Part shown: positions 1-10,794 of the stretch, piece by piece
Position numbering within the stretch: the stretch's first letter is position 1
Layout: each line of letters starts with the position of its first letter
Assembly (NCBI GenBank): GCA_963575745.1
Contig: CAUYUJ010015024.1
Coordinates: forward strand, 1-64,000
Length of the DNA: 64,000 bases
Reading direction: 5' to 3'
DNA from: Prorocentrum cordatum
Taxonomy: Eukaryota > Sar > Dinophyceae > Prorocentrales > Prorocentraceae
The notes under the pieces: model-generated
Databases searched by the model: none
What the model was told of the DNA's origin: nothing
The model's input: the letters and a program-made list of their open reading frames with translations, nothing else
Translations under genes and position numbers: made by a program

Positions 1-46
<46 letters not shown>

Positions 47-85
47 ACCCCCCCACCCTCCCCCCCCCCCCCCCCCCCCCCCCCC

Positions 86-162
<77 letters not shown>

Positions 163-188
163 ACCCCCCCCCCCCCCCCCCCCCCCCC
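1..188. repeat. Poly-C tract at the sequence end
   Basis: Nearly pure C with about four A/T interruptions. It has no telomere-type repeat unit. It is either a genuine homopolymer tract or an assembly artefact at a contig end; the sequence cannot decide. Confidence 0.9.
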
Positions 189-1017
189 GAGCGCCCCGAT
201 GGCGTCTAAAATGACCCCAGACGCCCGAAAAACTGCTTCAAAAAAAAAAATCAATCGAGCGCTCGCGCGGGACGCGAAGCCCAGAATACTGCGAAAACAC
301 ATGTAAAAGCAACCGAAACGATCAAATGCTTCTCACAGAAATATGTTATTCTGCCTGCACATCCGTACTCGACGCCTCAATTGCTCTCATTGTTTCAAAC
401 GGAAGCTAAGAAAAGCGTCACGTCCGACTGCTGTTGCAGGAGATTGCGGCACGGTCGAAAATACATCGGAAGCTTTCATTTTTCTCCAAATGCCTCATCA
501 GTGGCATGACGTGAAGGAAGGACAGTGCGATACATAAGCACACAATATAAGATGTACTACGCCGAACTGCAAAGATGCAACAAGCTGCGCCGAGCGCGAA
601 ATACATGGGAAAAGAATGGGCTGCAGAAGCGCGAACGTCGCGCTACGGGCACCGCGTGATTGAAAGACTCGCTGCTCCAAACTCACTGAGACTGGCGCCG
701 AGTTGAATTGACGTGATTTGAGCCGTTCAGAGCTGGGTTCAGCTCGGGCTCACGCCCCAGAGAGCGAACAAGCAAAATCGACTAAAAAGGCAGCGCAGCA
801 GGTCGCCACGGCGCAAACCGCCGAAGACCTCAAAAGGAGGGCGGGGCGCCGGAAGAGGAGAGGAGCGGAGAGGCGACGCCTCAACAAGTGGATCAACGAC
901 CATCCATCATTCAGAATGGCTCAGTACAACATGTAGAACTAATAACATTCAGTGTCACTCGTAGGTCCTCAACAACTGCCGAGGGAATCAAGAAAGGGCA
1001 TGATAGCCTGGGCGGCC
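189..1017. other. Unassigned stretch, no gene recognised
   Basis: Mixed-composition sequence. The open frames here are short and show no recognisable motif. I see no RNA gene, no long repeat and no clear exon. Confidence 0.5.
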
Positions 1018-1126
1018 CCTGCTCCTCCTCCTCCTCTTCCTCCCCCCCCCTGCCCCTCCTCTTCCTCCTCTTCCTCCTCCTCCTCCTCTTTCCCCTCCTC
1101 CTGTTCCTCCTCTTCCTCCTCGCGCT
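1018..1126. repeat. CTC/CCT pyrimidine microsatellite
   Basis: An uninterrupted run of TCC, CTC and CTT triplets. It produces long Ser/Pro/Leu or Glu/Arg frames that should not be called as genes. Similar tracts recur at about 5,405-5,540, 11,520-11,655, 12,035-12,125, 13,345-13,470, 18,500-18,670, 36,295-36,390 and 56,850-57,000. Confidence 0.9.
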
Positions 1127-1320
1127 GACCGTTCGCGCGCAATGGCGCGGAGAAAGAAAAGGAAACAATGGGCTGACCCTGCGGGCGCAATGCCCAGCGA
1201 GGCGGCGGAAAGGAAAAAACCAAGCTGGCTGACCCTGAGGGTGCAATGCCGCGGAGAAAGGGAGCAAACAATGGGCTGACCTTGCGGGTGCAATGCCCAG
1301 CGCGGCGGCGGAGAGGGGAA
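1121..1320. repeat. Short irregular tandem repeat (43-59 bp)
   Basis: Four copies of a unit built on GGCTGACCCTGCGGGTGCAA followed by TGCC and a purine-rich tail. Copies begin near 1,121, 1,169, 1,228 and 1,271, so spacing varies between about 43 and 59 bp. The frames across it are repeat artefacts. Confidence 0.75.
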
Positions 1321-1584
1321 GAGCCGTTTGGAGCGACGGGCTCGCGCCCTTGCAGAAACTGCATACGCTGCGCCAAGCGCGTCTTACTGCTCCTCCGAAC
1401 TGCGCCGAGCGCGAACGCGGTTTTTTTGTTGTTACAAAAAAATCAGAGGTCCCGACCGATGCCGCGCGCCATCCTCTCTAGGCGCCCCTCCTCGGCGCTC
1501 TTCGTCCGAGTGCCTGGTGTAGGATGTGCTGGTGGAGATGCGCGGAGCGTCAAGAATTGTTCGTAATGCGTCGTGGGTGCCGCT

Positions 1585-1760
1585 TTCGGTGGAACTCCCT
1601 ATGGGGCCACGGAGCGCTGCCATGGGTGGGGGGAACGCATGCGAGAGCAGCCGCTAGGGCCTTCGGTGGAGCTCCTTATGGGGCCACGAAGCGCTGCCCT
1701 GGGTGGAGGAACCGCATGCGATAGCAACCGCTGGGGCCTTCGGTGGAGCCCCCGGGGATG
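1585..1760. repeat. 77-bp tandem repeat
   Basis: Copies start with TTCGGTGGA at 1,585, 1,662 and 1,739, giving an exact 77-bp period. The third copy is truncated. Each contains TATGGGGCCACG followed by AGCGCTGCC and a CGCATGCGA motif. No coding role is apparent. Confidence 0.85.
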
Positions 1761-3012
1761 TTGCATTTCGAATCGCGTCGGGCGGTGCATTCGATAATTG
1801 TGATGCGCAATGCCGGATGCTTAGAACAAATTAAGCATCCGCCTAGAGGGTGCTTATCACTGCGCGTCGCCGGCGTCCGCTGATGCCCCGGGAAGTCGGG
1901 CCCCCCGCCGCCGGCGCGCGCGCCGCCGGCGCCGAAAACAAAGCGCCCATCCAGAGAGCCAGAGACCTTTGCGACGGCGCGGGGTTCGCCGCCATCAGAC
2001 CCAAAGGAAGATCTTGGACTTCGCAGTGAGCTTCGCGCCCTCGTTGTTCCTGCGCGTGCCATCGAACTATCCGCCATCGCGCAGAGGGGGGCTCTGCTCG
2101 GACCGAGAGGGCAAGCGCGGAGAGACGCGAGCTTCAACGCCGCAGCCGACGAGCTGCGCGGCCACGCGCGCGTCTTCCAAGGGGGGCCCAACGGGTGGCG
2201 CTTGGCGAGCCCAGCTCGAGTGGAGCTAGCCAGCGCGCGGCGCGATGCACGACGACCAGGGCGCCTCCAGTCGTGGGCCTACCTACCATCGGGGCGAGTC
2301 GCGCGCGCGCTTCGTGCGTCCAAGATGGTTCTTCCCGCGGCGCGCCCCGACCACCGGGCGCGGTCTGGGCTCCGTCGCCGCGGTCAAATAAGGCCTCGAC
2401 AACCGAGTCAACGCGAGGTCTTCCGAGCGAGAGGCAAGGCCAAATGTGCCGCGTGGAAACGCGGCCTCCTCTGCGGCGGGGCCCGGGGGCCGCGCCCTGC
2501 GGAGACGAATCAGGGCCGGCATCTCCGCCGACCCATCTCCCCCGCGCGACCGGCGCAGGCGACCAGGAAAAACCATGGGCGGACTTTAAGTCCCCGAGTC
2601 GGGAAGTGGCAACGACTGCTCTGGACACCGTGATCGCCGAACACCAATGGCGAGAACCGCCGTCGCGCGCTAGACGCTGCAGCCTTCCTGAGCAAGACCC
2701 CCGGGCCATGGGTCTCCAAGTCGCCCTCGCCGAGGACGAGCCCCCGCGGCCCGTCCCGCGGCCGGCGCCAGACGGCCCTGACGACGACAGCGGGGAATGC
2801 GCCGACGACGCCGGGGCCGGGTGGGCGCGCGCTGCCGCCGACGTGGCCCGCCTCAATATGCCCGCCCGCTTCTCGCCAGAGCTGGTCTCGGAATGCGCCG
2901 CGGCCCCGGCCGCTGGCTCAACCGCTCGGGGCGCGCAGTCTGGGGCAGTCCGCGCAGAGTGCCGACCGAGATCATGGCCGTGCTTTATCTCGTCGCCGCG
3001 GCTTAACGGCCC
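1761..3012. other. Very GC-rich stretch, no gene recognised
   Basis: Long overlapping frames are open on both strands because the sequence is extremely GC-rich and poor in stop codons. None shows a recognisable motif. The 3' end abuts the possible RNase H fragment at 3,013, so part of this stretch may be more of the same decayed element. Confidence 0.4.
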
Positions 3013-3316
3013 GCCCACGCTTTCGTCGGCGCCCGAGATGTCGGCGACAGATTCGATGACCTCCCCGGCGGCAAACCGCTCCAACGCGCGGGTGCCCGGG
3101 CCGACATCTGGCTGGAGATCCACCGTGTCGTCGAGGCCAAACCGGACACGCTCGCAGCCCAGATGATTGAATCCCATTTGGGTGAGCAAGGCATCAGCGT
3201 TGGGCGCATTATGCCGCTTGCTCACGCAGTCAATCGAGGGTCCGGAACGGGGGAAGTGCAGGCCGGGCGGGGATGGCCGAACAAATTGCCAAGGACTTGC
3301 TTCTGAAATAAGGGCT
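3013..3316 (+). pseudogene. Possible RNase H C-terminal fragment of a decayed LINE
   Basis: The plus-strand frame beginning with the GCC at 3,013 reads through ADIWLEIHRVVEAKP and AAQMIESHLGEQG to LAHAVNRG. After a one-base shift it ends MAEQIAKDLLLK and a stop near 3,316. The pattern of a substrate-facing helix, a strand ending in a His/Ser-His, then Asn and a terminal helix resembles the C-terminal half of retroelement RNase H domains. There is no start codon, and the frame is closed upstream by a stop at about 3,004. This is an inference from pattern only; no catalytic aspartate can be placed with confidence. Confidence 0.3.
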
Positions 3317-3394
3317 GCCGCATGCTTGAATATCATGAATCACGCAATGCCCAATTCGTCGCCCACACGAACAAGCATGCCGCGCGTATGCGGC

Positions 3395-3530
3395 GGCTGC
3401 GCAAGTCTCTGGGGGCCCTCTCGGGCATCTTCTGGGGGGGGGATCCTGTGGGGGCCATCTGCAAGGATCTTGGCGCCCTCTTGGGGCGTTCGCGGGGCTC
3501 TCTGGGGCCTCGATGAAAGGCCCGCGAAGG
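3395..3530 (-). repeat. Degenerate CCAAGAGGCCCC-type repeat block, reversed
   Basis: On the minus strand this reads as irregular units such as AGATGGCCCC, GAGGGCCCCC and CAAGATCCTT. It is the same texture as the blocks at 10,795-11,430 and 55,760-55,910, which are on the plus strand. Confidence 0.55.
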
Positions 3531-6180
3531 AATCCCGGGGCCATCTGGGACACCGGGCGCGCCGATCCCCGCGGCGCCGTCGGGTCCGGGAGACTGGCCC
3601 CGCGGCGGCGCGCGCGCTGGGCTTCCTCTCGACGGCAGAATTGCGTCGTCGACGGCCCGACCGCGCCGGTGCCCGCGGGGGCCGAGTTCTCGACGGGTCG
3701 GGGGGAGTGCGCTGGAGACCCGCAACAGCGCCGCTGTCGGTGGGGGCCGAAGTCTTGGCGGCGCGGCGCGGGGCGCGCGTCGAGAGCGCACCCCGTGGGG
3801 CGCCGACGAGGCCTCGCGGGGCCCCCAAGGGGCTGCCCCCGCCCGCCCGCAACAACAGTCGCCCCCCCATCGGTTGCCCAAATCAAGAATCGTCGGATCC
3901 ACGCGCCACCCCAAGGGGGTCTTATGAAGCTGCGCGCCCACCCCTAAAATACGATCGACCTTGTAACACTGCTTCGGGCGATGCCTGCCACACGGCTGCT
4001 GCCGCATGGCCGCCACTAGTGGGGTGGCGCTTGACTTCGCCAGTGCCGGACTGCAAGATATTACATACGCAATCGAAGTTCAAACTTTGTTTCTAAAGAT
4101 TTGCGCCTTTGCGCCCAATCCCGCCCTTGGGCGAGATCCCGCTTTTGTGAGCTCCCGATCCTATCGCCGCACTGGCGAACTCGGCGCAGCTGGCGCATGC
4201 CTACAAATCGCGCCGCAAGGCCCCATCGATGCTGATAGAAACAAACGGAATAAGCTCGCAGCCGCCCTCCACAAGCCGGCGGTCGCCATGGATGACCGGC
4301 GCCGCCAGACGTGTCCCCGGCCAGACAGAAGGAGCGGGCGACTTTGGGGCTGAGCTCAGCAAGATGAAGCCCGACGTTCTTACAATTGGCCGTGGCGGCC
4401 ACGAGCCACCAGGCTCACCGCGCTGCACCGCTCATCCCGACGGCCCACCAACTACTTCGATCACGTCGACGATCCTTGGACGGCCTGCTCGACGATTTTG
4501 ACGGCGAGGAACTAGACCCGCTCGGGCTTGGCGCCTCCCTGGGCGATGGTGGAGAAATCGTTCTCCCCGTCCACAAATCACAGCAACGACAATCACAACG
4601 ACTGCAACGATCACCGCGACGCGTGCCAATCAGGACTCCCCAAGCGGGCCGAAGTCAACAGGACCAAGCCGCCATTACCATTCCGCACCACCGCAAGGCC
4701 AGCTCCTCCTCCCATCGGGGTATGGGGAGCAGCGAACGTCCAGGGACTGCCGTCGGAGCGAAACTCAATGCTACGGGGGCCCTGAGGCCAGACCGTGGGC
4801 AATCCCTCACGCAACACTTCTCAGCTGCCAATCGGAAGTCAAAAAAGAACCGCGACATGGCCCGCTAGTATCAACACGCTGCACCAGCGGGCCAACCACC
4901 TCGCCCAACCTGTGCAGTCCATCCAGGAACAGTCAGTTTCTTTGCCGGACTGGTCCCACCGAGCACAAGCTGCCTGGGGCGGCCTCTGGCACGCCATCCG
5001 ACCTGCCGCTTCCCCGCTGCGTCCCTCCAAGACGGCCTCCAGGCTCTCCTTGCTGCTCACCGCGCGGCACACAACTGCTAGCGTTCCTGCCCTCCCAATG
5101 GGCTCCGCGACAATGTTGCCTCCCGTTCCGTTCACAAGGTGGCGCCGCCACCGTCTGGGCGCCTTATCACGCATGCCGAAACGTGTGTACAGCCGGCGTC
5201 TCTGTGTTTTCGGGTGTGCAAATTGTGCAGAGGGGGCGAGCCTCGCCGTTATCACCATTTCCCACCTCTGCTTTCCAGTCGGGGTCCCCACAAACCGCGC
5301 CAAGGGGGAGGGTAGTCTATCGCCCAAGCAGCACCTCCCGCCTCACGAAATGGGCGCGGCAGGGGCTAGGACCCCATGCGCCCAAACGCACAATCCGACT
5401 GGTTTGTTGCGATCTCCTTCACATTCTCCCCCCTTCACGCCTTTCACATCCCCCTCCCTTCTCCCCTCCGACCTCTCCCACCCCTCTCCCACCCATCTCC
5501 CTCCCTCCCCCGTTCCCCTCCTCGCCCTCCCCCATGCACTCCGCCGTCTTTGGCGAAACCAACCAATACCATCACCGTTGCTCCCGGGACCTCTCCCGGA
5601 GTGCGTTCTGACCGAACTTTCGCGGCGAATCCAACTGTGGCGACGGATGGATGCCCATAAGGGTGAAAACGAGGAAAGGCAGGGGCATTGGTACCTTCTC
5701 CTCCCGTGAATCCTCTTCCCTTCCACCCCCAAGGGCCCCCACAGGGCAGAACGCGCCAGGCCCGCGAACCCCGCTGGGGCCCGCCAGTGCCCCCTCTACG
5801 CCGCTGCCCCGCAGCCGCTGCCGGTGTTCTGCGCGCGCGGTGCGACGGCGCGGGACGGAAGGGACGGGGAATGTTTTTAAGGTGCATCCGGTCGTGGCGG
5901 CGAGAGGTTTCGCGGAGGCAAGATAACAGGGCGAAGCGTGCCCAACAATTGTCTCCCCTCGGTTATCGTACTCCTCTCCTTCCTCATGCTGTATAATCGA
6001 AGCATGGCCACCATAACGTGGGTCAGTAACATGGGCCCCTTCGCCGAGGCCAAGGATTTCCAAGGTGGCAACAGAGAACACAAGGGTACCCCTCGAATGT
6101 GATGGGAAGCGTTAGTCGCGGGGGGCGGGGGCCAGCTTACGGGGGGAACGTCGAGCTGGAATCGGCGACACATCGCTGAT
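3531..6180. other. Unassigned GC-rich stretch
   Basis: I see no supported gene. A plus-strand frame at 4,386-4,868 contains an acidic run (LLDDFDGEELDPLGLG) that could be coding, but it has no family motif and no usable context. Bases 5,405-5,540 are a pyrimidine-rich tract. The rest is mixed sequence with short open frames on both strands. Confidence 0.4.
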
Positions 6181-6255
6181 AGATCGGCGATAGGCCCCCG
6201 ATGGCGAATCCGAGTGTTCCTGGGCGGGGTAGGCTATCGAGCCCCCTATCGGCGA

Positions 6256-6549
6256 TCAATTGGCGATTGGGGGTGGATGCGTTCCCCCCCTGAGGCTATC
6301 CCCCCTAGCGCTGTCCCTGAAGGGCCACTGAGGCCAGGACGGTGCAAGCCAGGACTTCTTGAAAATTCCAGTTGGAGAGAAGGAAGATTGGAGAACGTTT
6401 CGGCCCACGGCTGCAATTTCCTCGGGCGCGCGAGTGTCCTGCTCGACCAGAAAGTCCCACCAGCCCTCTGGGCGTAGGTGGTCTAGAGCGCTTCCTCTTC
6501 CAACCCCCTTCTTCCGCTTCGGGGAGGTACCACTGTTCCCAATGGGCAA
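6256..6549 (-). pseudogene. Fragment related to the N-terminal segment of the large retroelement
   Basis: The minus frame reads LDHLRPEGWWDFLVEQDT followed by RAPEEIAAVGRNVLQ, which looks like real coding sequence. The region 6,464-6,535 matches 55,378-55,450 at the DNA level: both read CCCTCTGGGCGT or CCCTTTGGGCGT, then a GGT..TAG segment, then CCCCCTTCTTCC and CTTCGGGGAGG. At 55 kb this lies just 5' of the endonuclease of the large element. It is most simply a diverged, truncated copy of that leading segment. No domain is recognised. Confidence 0.45.
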
Positions 6550-6656
6550 TTACACAATCTGAATCCTTCTTTTTTGCCGCAAGCGATGACCACTGACCAC
6601 TTGCAACGTAGGTGCGACCACGGCGCTGTGTTGGTACCCCTGTGGCATAGTCAGCC

Positions 6657-6682
6657 ATATATATATATATATATATATATAC
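6657..6682. repeat. (TA)n microsatellite
   Basis: About twelve uninterrupted TA dinucleotides, followed by ACATAAATAAATA. Confidence 0.95.
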
Positions 6683-6810
6683 ATAAATAAATAACCCTGT
6701 GACGTACCCAACCCATTTGTATCATGGGAAACGAGGAGTTGGCCGAAACTTGCACGGACAATCAAATTGCAGTATCCGTTGTTTGATATGTAAGCTACTT
6801 GGGACAAGCT

Positions 6811-8141
6811 CAGCAGCCCTCGAAAGTGGCGACAGTTTCACAGATCGCAGTCCCCAGCAGCCCTCGAAACGAAGCGACGAGCGAGGTAAGAAAGTGGCGA
6901 CAGTTTCACAGATCGCAGCCCTCCAGGGATGGCGAGGTCCCATTTGAATCCGCCGTGGGTACCCACTGTGCTGGGCCCCCCAGCAGGCCTCGAAAGTGGC
7001 GACAGTTTCACAGATCGCAGCCCCCCAGGGATGGCGAGGTCCCATTTGAATCCGCCGTGGGTACCCACTGTGCTGGGCCCACCAGCAGGCCTCGAAAGTG
7101 GCGACAGTTTCACAGATCGCAGCCCCCCAGGGATGGCGAGGTCCCATTTGAATCTGCCGTGGGTACCCACTGTGCTGGCCCCCAGCAGGCCTCGAAAGTG
7201 GCGACAGTTTCACAGATCGCAGCCCCCCAGGGATGGCGAGGTCCCATTTGAATCCGCCGTGGGTACCCACTGTGCTGGGCCCCCCAGCAGCCCTCGAAAG
7301 TGGCGACAGTTTCACAGATCGCAGCCCCCCAGGGATGGCGAGGTCAAATTTGAATCCGCCGTGGGCGGGTGCACGCTGTGCTGGGCCCCAGCAGGCCTCG
7401 CAGTGGCGACAGTTCACAGATCGCAGCCCCCCGGGAGATGGCGAGGTCCATGGATCCGCCGCGGTGCACACTGTGCGGGCCCCCAGCAGGCTGACAGTGG
7501 CGACAGTTTCACAGATCGCAGCCCCCCAGGGATTGCGAGGTCTAATTTGAATCCGCGGTGGGTACCCACTGTGCTGGGCCCCCCAGCAGCTCGAAGTGGC
7601 GACAGTTCACAGATCGCAGCCCCCAGGGATGGCGAGGTCAATTTGAGTCCGCGGGGTCCCACTGTGCTGGGCCCCCCAGCAGGCCTGGAAAGTGGCGACA
7701 GTTTCACAGATCGCGGCCCCCAGGGATGGCGAGGTCAATTTGAATCCGCCGGTGGGTAATGTGCTGGGCCCCCCCGCAGGCCTCGAAAGTGGCGACAGTT
7801 TCACAGATCGCATCCCCCAGGGATGCGACGGTCCATTGTGAATCCGCCGCGGGTGCACACTGTGCTGGGCCCCCCAGCAGGCCTCGAAAGTGGCGACAGT
7901 TTCACAGATCGCAGCCCCCCAGGGATGGCGAGGTCCCATTTGAATCCGCGGTGGGTACCCACTGTGCTGGGCCCCCCAGCAGGCCTCGAAAGTGGCGACA
8001 GTTTCACAGATCGCAGCCCCCCAGAGATGGCGAGGTCTAATTTGAATCCGCGGTGGGTACCCACTGTGCTGGGCCCCCCAGCAGCCCTCGAAAGTGGCGA
8101 CGGTTTCACAGATCGCAGCCCCCCAGGAATGGCGAGGTCAA
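6811..8141. repeat. ~102-bp satellite array, about 14 units
   Basis: Units are defined by GTGGCGACAGTTTCACAGAT, with copies near 6,829, 6,895, 6,996, 7,098, 7,198, 7,300, 7,402, 7,498, 7,597, 7,691, 7,790, 7,889, 7,994 and 8,094. Full units are 95-106 bp, and the first two copies are truncated. Each unit also has GGGATGGCGAGGTC, AATCCGCCGTGGGTACCCAC and a C-rich GGGCCCCCCAGCAG block. All six frames stay open across the array because the unit lacks stops, so the long frames here are not genes. Differences between copies are mostly small indels in homopolymers. Confidence 0.95.
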
Positions 8142-9168
8142 AGGCAGGGGGGAAGGGGGGGGGAAGGGAGGGGGTGGGAAGGAGACGCGCGAGCAGTGCT
8201 CTATTCAAAACGAGAACCCAACGCAGGAGGGTTGGGAATAAACAAATAAATCACGCACAGCAGCGGCAAAACCTTTGACGATTGATTGACGCACAATCCG
8301 TTGCCCCACTCAACGGCCGTTTACTGTAGAGGCTGGCCGGGTAAACGTCACCACAATCAGGGGGAGGGGAAGGAGCTGAAAGGACAAGGAAGGGCGGAGG
8401 AAGAGGACAAAGGCGAGGCGAGAAGGACTGACAATGGCGATGGGGGGGCCTCCCCAACGGCCTAACTGGCAAACCGTGAAGTGAGGCAGCAAGCGGCGGC
8501 AAGCGAGGGGAAAGCGCACAGCACAAACAGCAAGCTGCAGCCCATGCAGACTCGCGGCTGATAGAAAATGTGATCCAAATCCTATCGCACAGGGGGCGGA
8601 AGCAAGAGGAGGGAGGAGAAGAGGCGCGACGAACCCACGGGGCAAACATATAAAATGCTAGCAAGCCGGCTGGGCGGTATGTGCTGAAATGAAGCACGGC
8701 TGTGCCCCACAGCAGCGGAGAACGGCGTCCACGAGGCGAGAGGACGAGCCCTGGGCGACAAGAGCGGCCCGCGGGGTCGGCCAACCGCGGCCGTGGGCAA
8801 AGTCCACACAAGCTGCCCGTGCACATGATTGAACTAACGACGGCGGAGGCGAGGAGGGAGAACCGCGGGAGGGACCGAGGGGAGGGAGGGGGGCGGAGGA
8901 CAAAGGGGGGAAGGGGGGAGCAGCGTTTTCGACGTGCGCTTCTGCTTCAACACAGGCCAATTCTCGACGAGCCTCTCGGCTGGCACGCGCCGCTGGCCCC
9001 GTCCAATGACGGAATTACGCAATCTGAATACTGCTCTCCTCTCCTCTGGTGACGCCCGGGAACTGGCTGCCCAGCCTCCTGCGCACTTGTTTTTTCGCAC
9101 AGGATTCCTGGGAAACGGGTTTTCGCTAGGCTGTTTTTCAAAATGCTGCTCTCGCTGAGGCGCTGGCT
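8142..9168. other. Purine-rich stretch, no gene recognised
   Basis: The segment begins with G-rich runs (8,142-8,180) and continues as AG-rich sequence with scattered open frames rich in Arg/Gly or Pro/Leu. No motif or splice pattern is convincing. Confidence 0.45.
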
Positions 9169-9765
9169 TCATTTTCGGGCCACCGCTCGTTCCGAATCGT
9201 GCTCCCGCTGCAGCGCTGGCCTCATTTCCGCGCTTCCGCTCGTTCCGAATCGTGCTCCCGCTGCAGCGCTGGCGAAATTATTTCCAGCGCCATGCCACGG
9301 TATGTTTTCGGTGCTTCCAAATAGATGGTAAAATCTACAAAATGCCCCCCCCCCCCCCCGAAAAAAACATCGGAAGGGATTACACATTCGGTGTCGATTC
9401 GTTGATTTATTGGGTCGCAGAACCCCCCACACTTTAGGGCGTCGCCACGCCATGCTATGTCAAGCTCCGCGTCCTCCGAATCGTGCTCCCACAGCAGCGC
9501 TGGCCTCATTCCCGCGTTTCCGCTCGTTCCGAATCGTGCTCCCACTGCAGCGGTGGCGTCATTATTTCCAGTGCCATGCCACGGCATGGATTTGGTCCTT
9601 CCAAATAGTCCCCAAAATCTGGAAAATGGCCTCTCGAAGAAACCATCGGAAATGATTCCACTGATTACACGTTCGGTGTCGATTCGTTGATTTTCTGGGC
9701 CGCAGAGCCCCCCACTTTGGAGCGTCGCCACGCCATGCTATGTCAAGCGACGCGTTGATATTCAG
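9169..9765. repeat. Two tandem copies of a ~290-bp repeat
   Basis: Copy one spans about 9,185-9,460 and copy two about 9,468-9,765. Shared landmarks in order are CGCTCGTTCCGAATCGTGCT, a GCAGCGCTGG block, ATTATTTCCAG, GCCATGCCACGG, a CCAAATAG/AAATCT segment, TTCGGTGTCGATTCGTTGAT, CCCCCCAC and GCCACGCCATGCTATGTCAA. Copy one also has a short internal duplication of the first block, and a poly-C run at 9,343-9,359. Confidence 0.85.
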
Positions 9766-9929
9766 CACCACGCTATCCCATGAAATGCGATGTCATGCTG
9801 CGACATCCGATTGTGCGAATAGAGAAAAGATCCACGCCATGGTAATGGATGGGAGAGAGGGGTAAGACGACAGATATGGCGGAAACGCACCTAGCTTGAC
9901 ATACACCCCCTCCCCCAGGCGACCGGCAG

Positions 9930-10315
9930 CTAACCAGGAAAAATGAACACACCATGATCACCCCCCCAAAACCATCGCTATCAAGAAACAATACGAAACA
10001 CGTTCTGCCTCCGAATTCCGAGCATGCGCAACCAACCCGATGCGCCCCCCCACCATCCCTATCGAAAACAACATATAATGCACTTTGGGGCAAAGTCTGG
10101 AGTCATGTTCGTGAGGTCCGCGAGCACTATGTATTGTGTTTGTTTTGACAGGGGCGGCGGGGGTGTCAGCAGATTGCCGGCGGCGCGCAGAGCTACCATC
10201 CCTAACAAAAAACAATACAAAACGCACCTCGCGGCTTAATCTGCGTCGTGCGCGGCCACCCCGCGATCACTGTAACATGCTTTTGTTGACAGGGACGGCG
10301 GGGGTGGTGGCGTAT
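9930..10315. repeat. Direct and inverted short repeats
   Basis: Three plus-strand copies of CCATCxCTATC followed by AAAACAATACAAAACAC-like sequence lie near 9,970, 10,050 and 10,195. Two segments (about 10,138-10,170 and 10,282-10,310) read TTTGTTTTGACAGG followed by GGCGGCGGGGGTG, close to the inverse of the other copies. The layout suggests a repeat that inserted or duplicated in both orientations. No coding sequence was found. Confidence 0.6.
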
Positions 10316-10399
10316 GGCCCTCTTTGCGCAGGCTCACCAGACACAATGGTGGGCATTGGCTTCCGAAATGGATGATGGGGGCCGACATGTGTCCCGATG

Positions 10400-10622
10400 T
10401 GGTCTGTCACGTGCGCAGGCGCACCTGACAGAGACTGCACGTGCCCCGAACGTGGCGCACCTGGCGCGGCTGGAGTATGCGGCACACATGGCGCACGCGG
10501 AGGCACGTGGCGCATCTCGCGCACCAGGCGTGCCTGGCACGCTCGGGCCCCAGGGGTGTCTGGCGCGCGTGGCGCGCCTGGCACGCGTGGCGCACTTCGC
10601 CCGAGCGTCGCGCACATGGGCT
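10400..10622. repeat. Degenerate TGGCGCxCG/CTGGCACG repeat
   Basis: Dense irregular repeats of TGGCGCAC, CTGGCACG and TGGCGCGCC. The unit is partly self-complementary, so both strands look alike. The frames show Arg/Ala/His-rich translations that are repeat artefacts. Confidence 0.7.
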
Positions 10623-10794
10623 CGGTGTTCGTTCCCAGTAGCTGTCAATCCAAAGACGACCGCTGAACATGATGAGGCCCGGGTGTTACTTATGTATTGG
10701 GAGGGCGGGTGGGAGTGAGCTAGACGGCTTCCTATCTAGGAGGGTGTTTTGACCCCTCCCCATACCCACTCCCCTGGACCTGGACGGGGCGCCC

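Noticed and set aside
1-188. Telomere
   Set aside because: There is no TTTAGGG-like unit; it is nearly pure C.
2134-3336. 400-codon minus frame
   Set aside because: Arg/Ala/Pro-rich with no motif; the plus strand gives the more protein-like RNase H fragment at its right end.
6182-6257. Inverted repeat GATCGGCGATAGG / CCTATCGGCGATC
   Set aside because: The arms are only 13 bp with a mismatch, and there is no other sign of a mobile element.
6811-8141. Possible CRISPR array
   Set aside because: Whole units of about 102 bp are repeated; there are no unique spacers between short repeats, and the setting is eukaryotic.
6799-8278. Long open frames on both strands across the satellite
   Set aside because: They follow the ~102-bp unit and repeat with it; there is no independent coding evidence.
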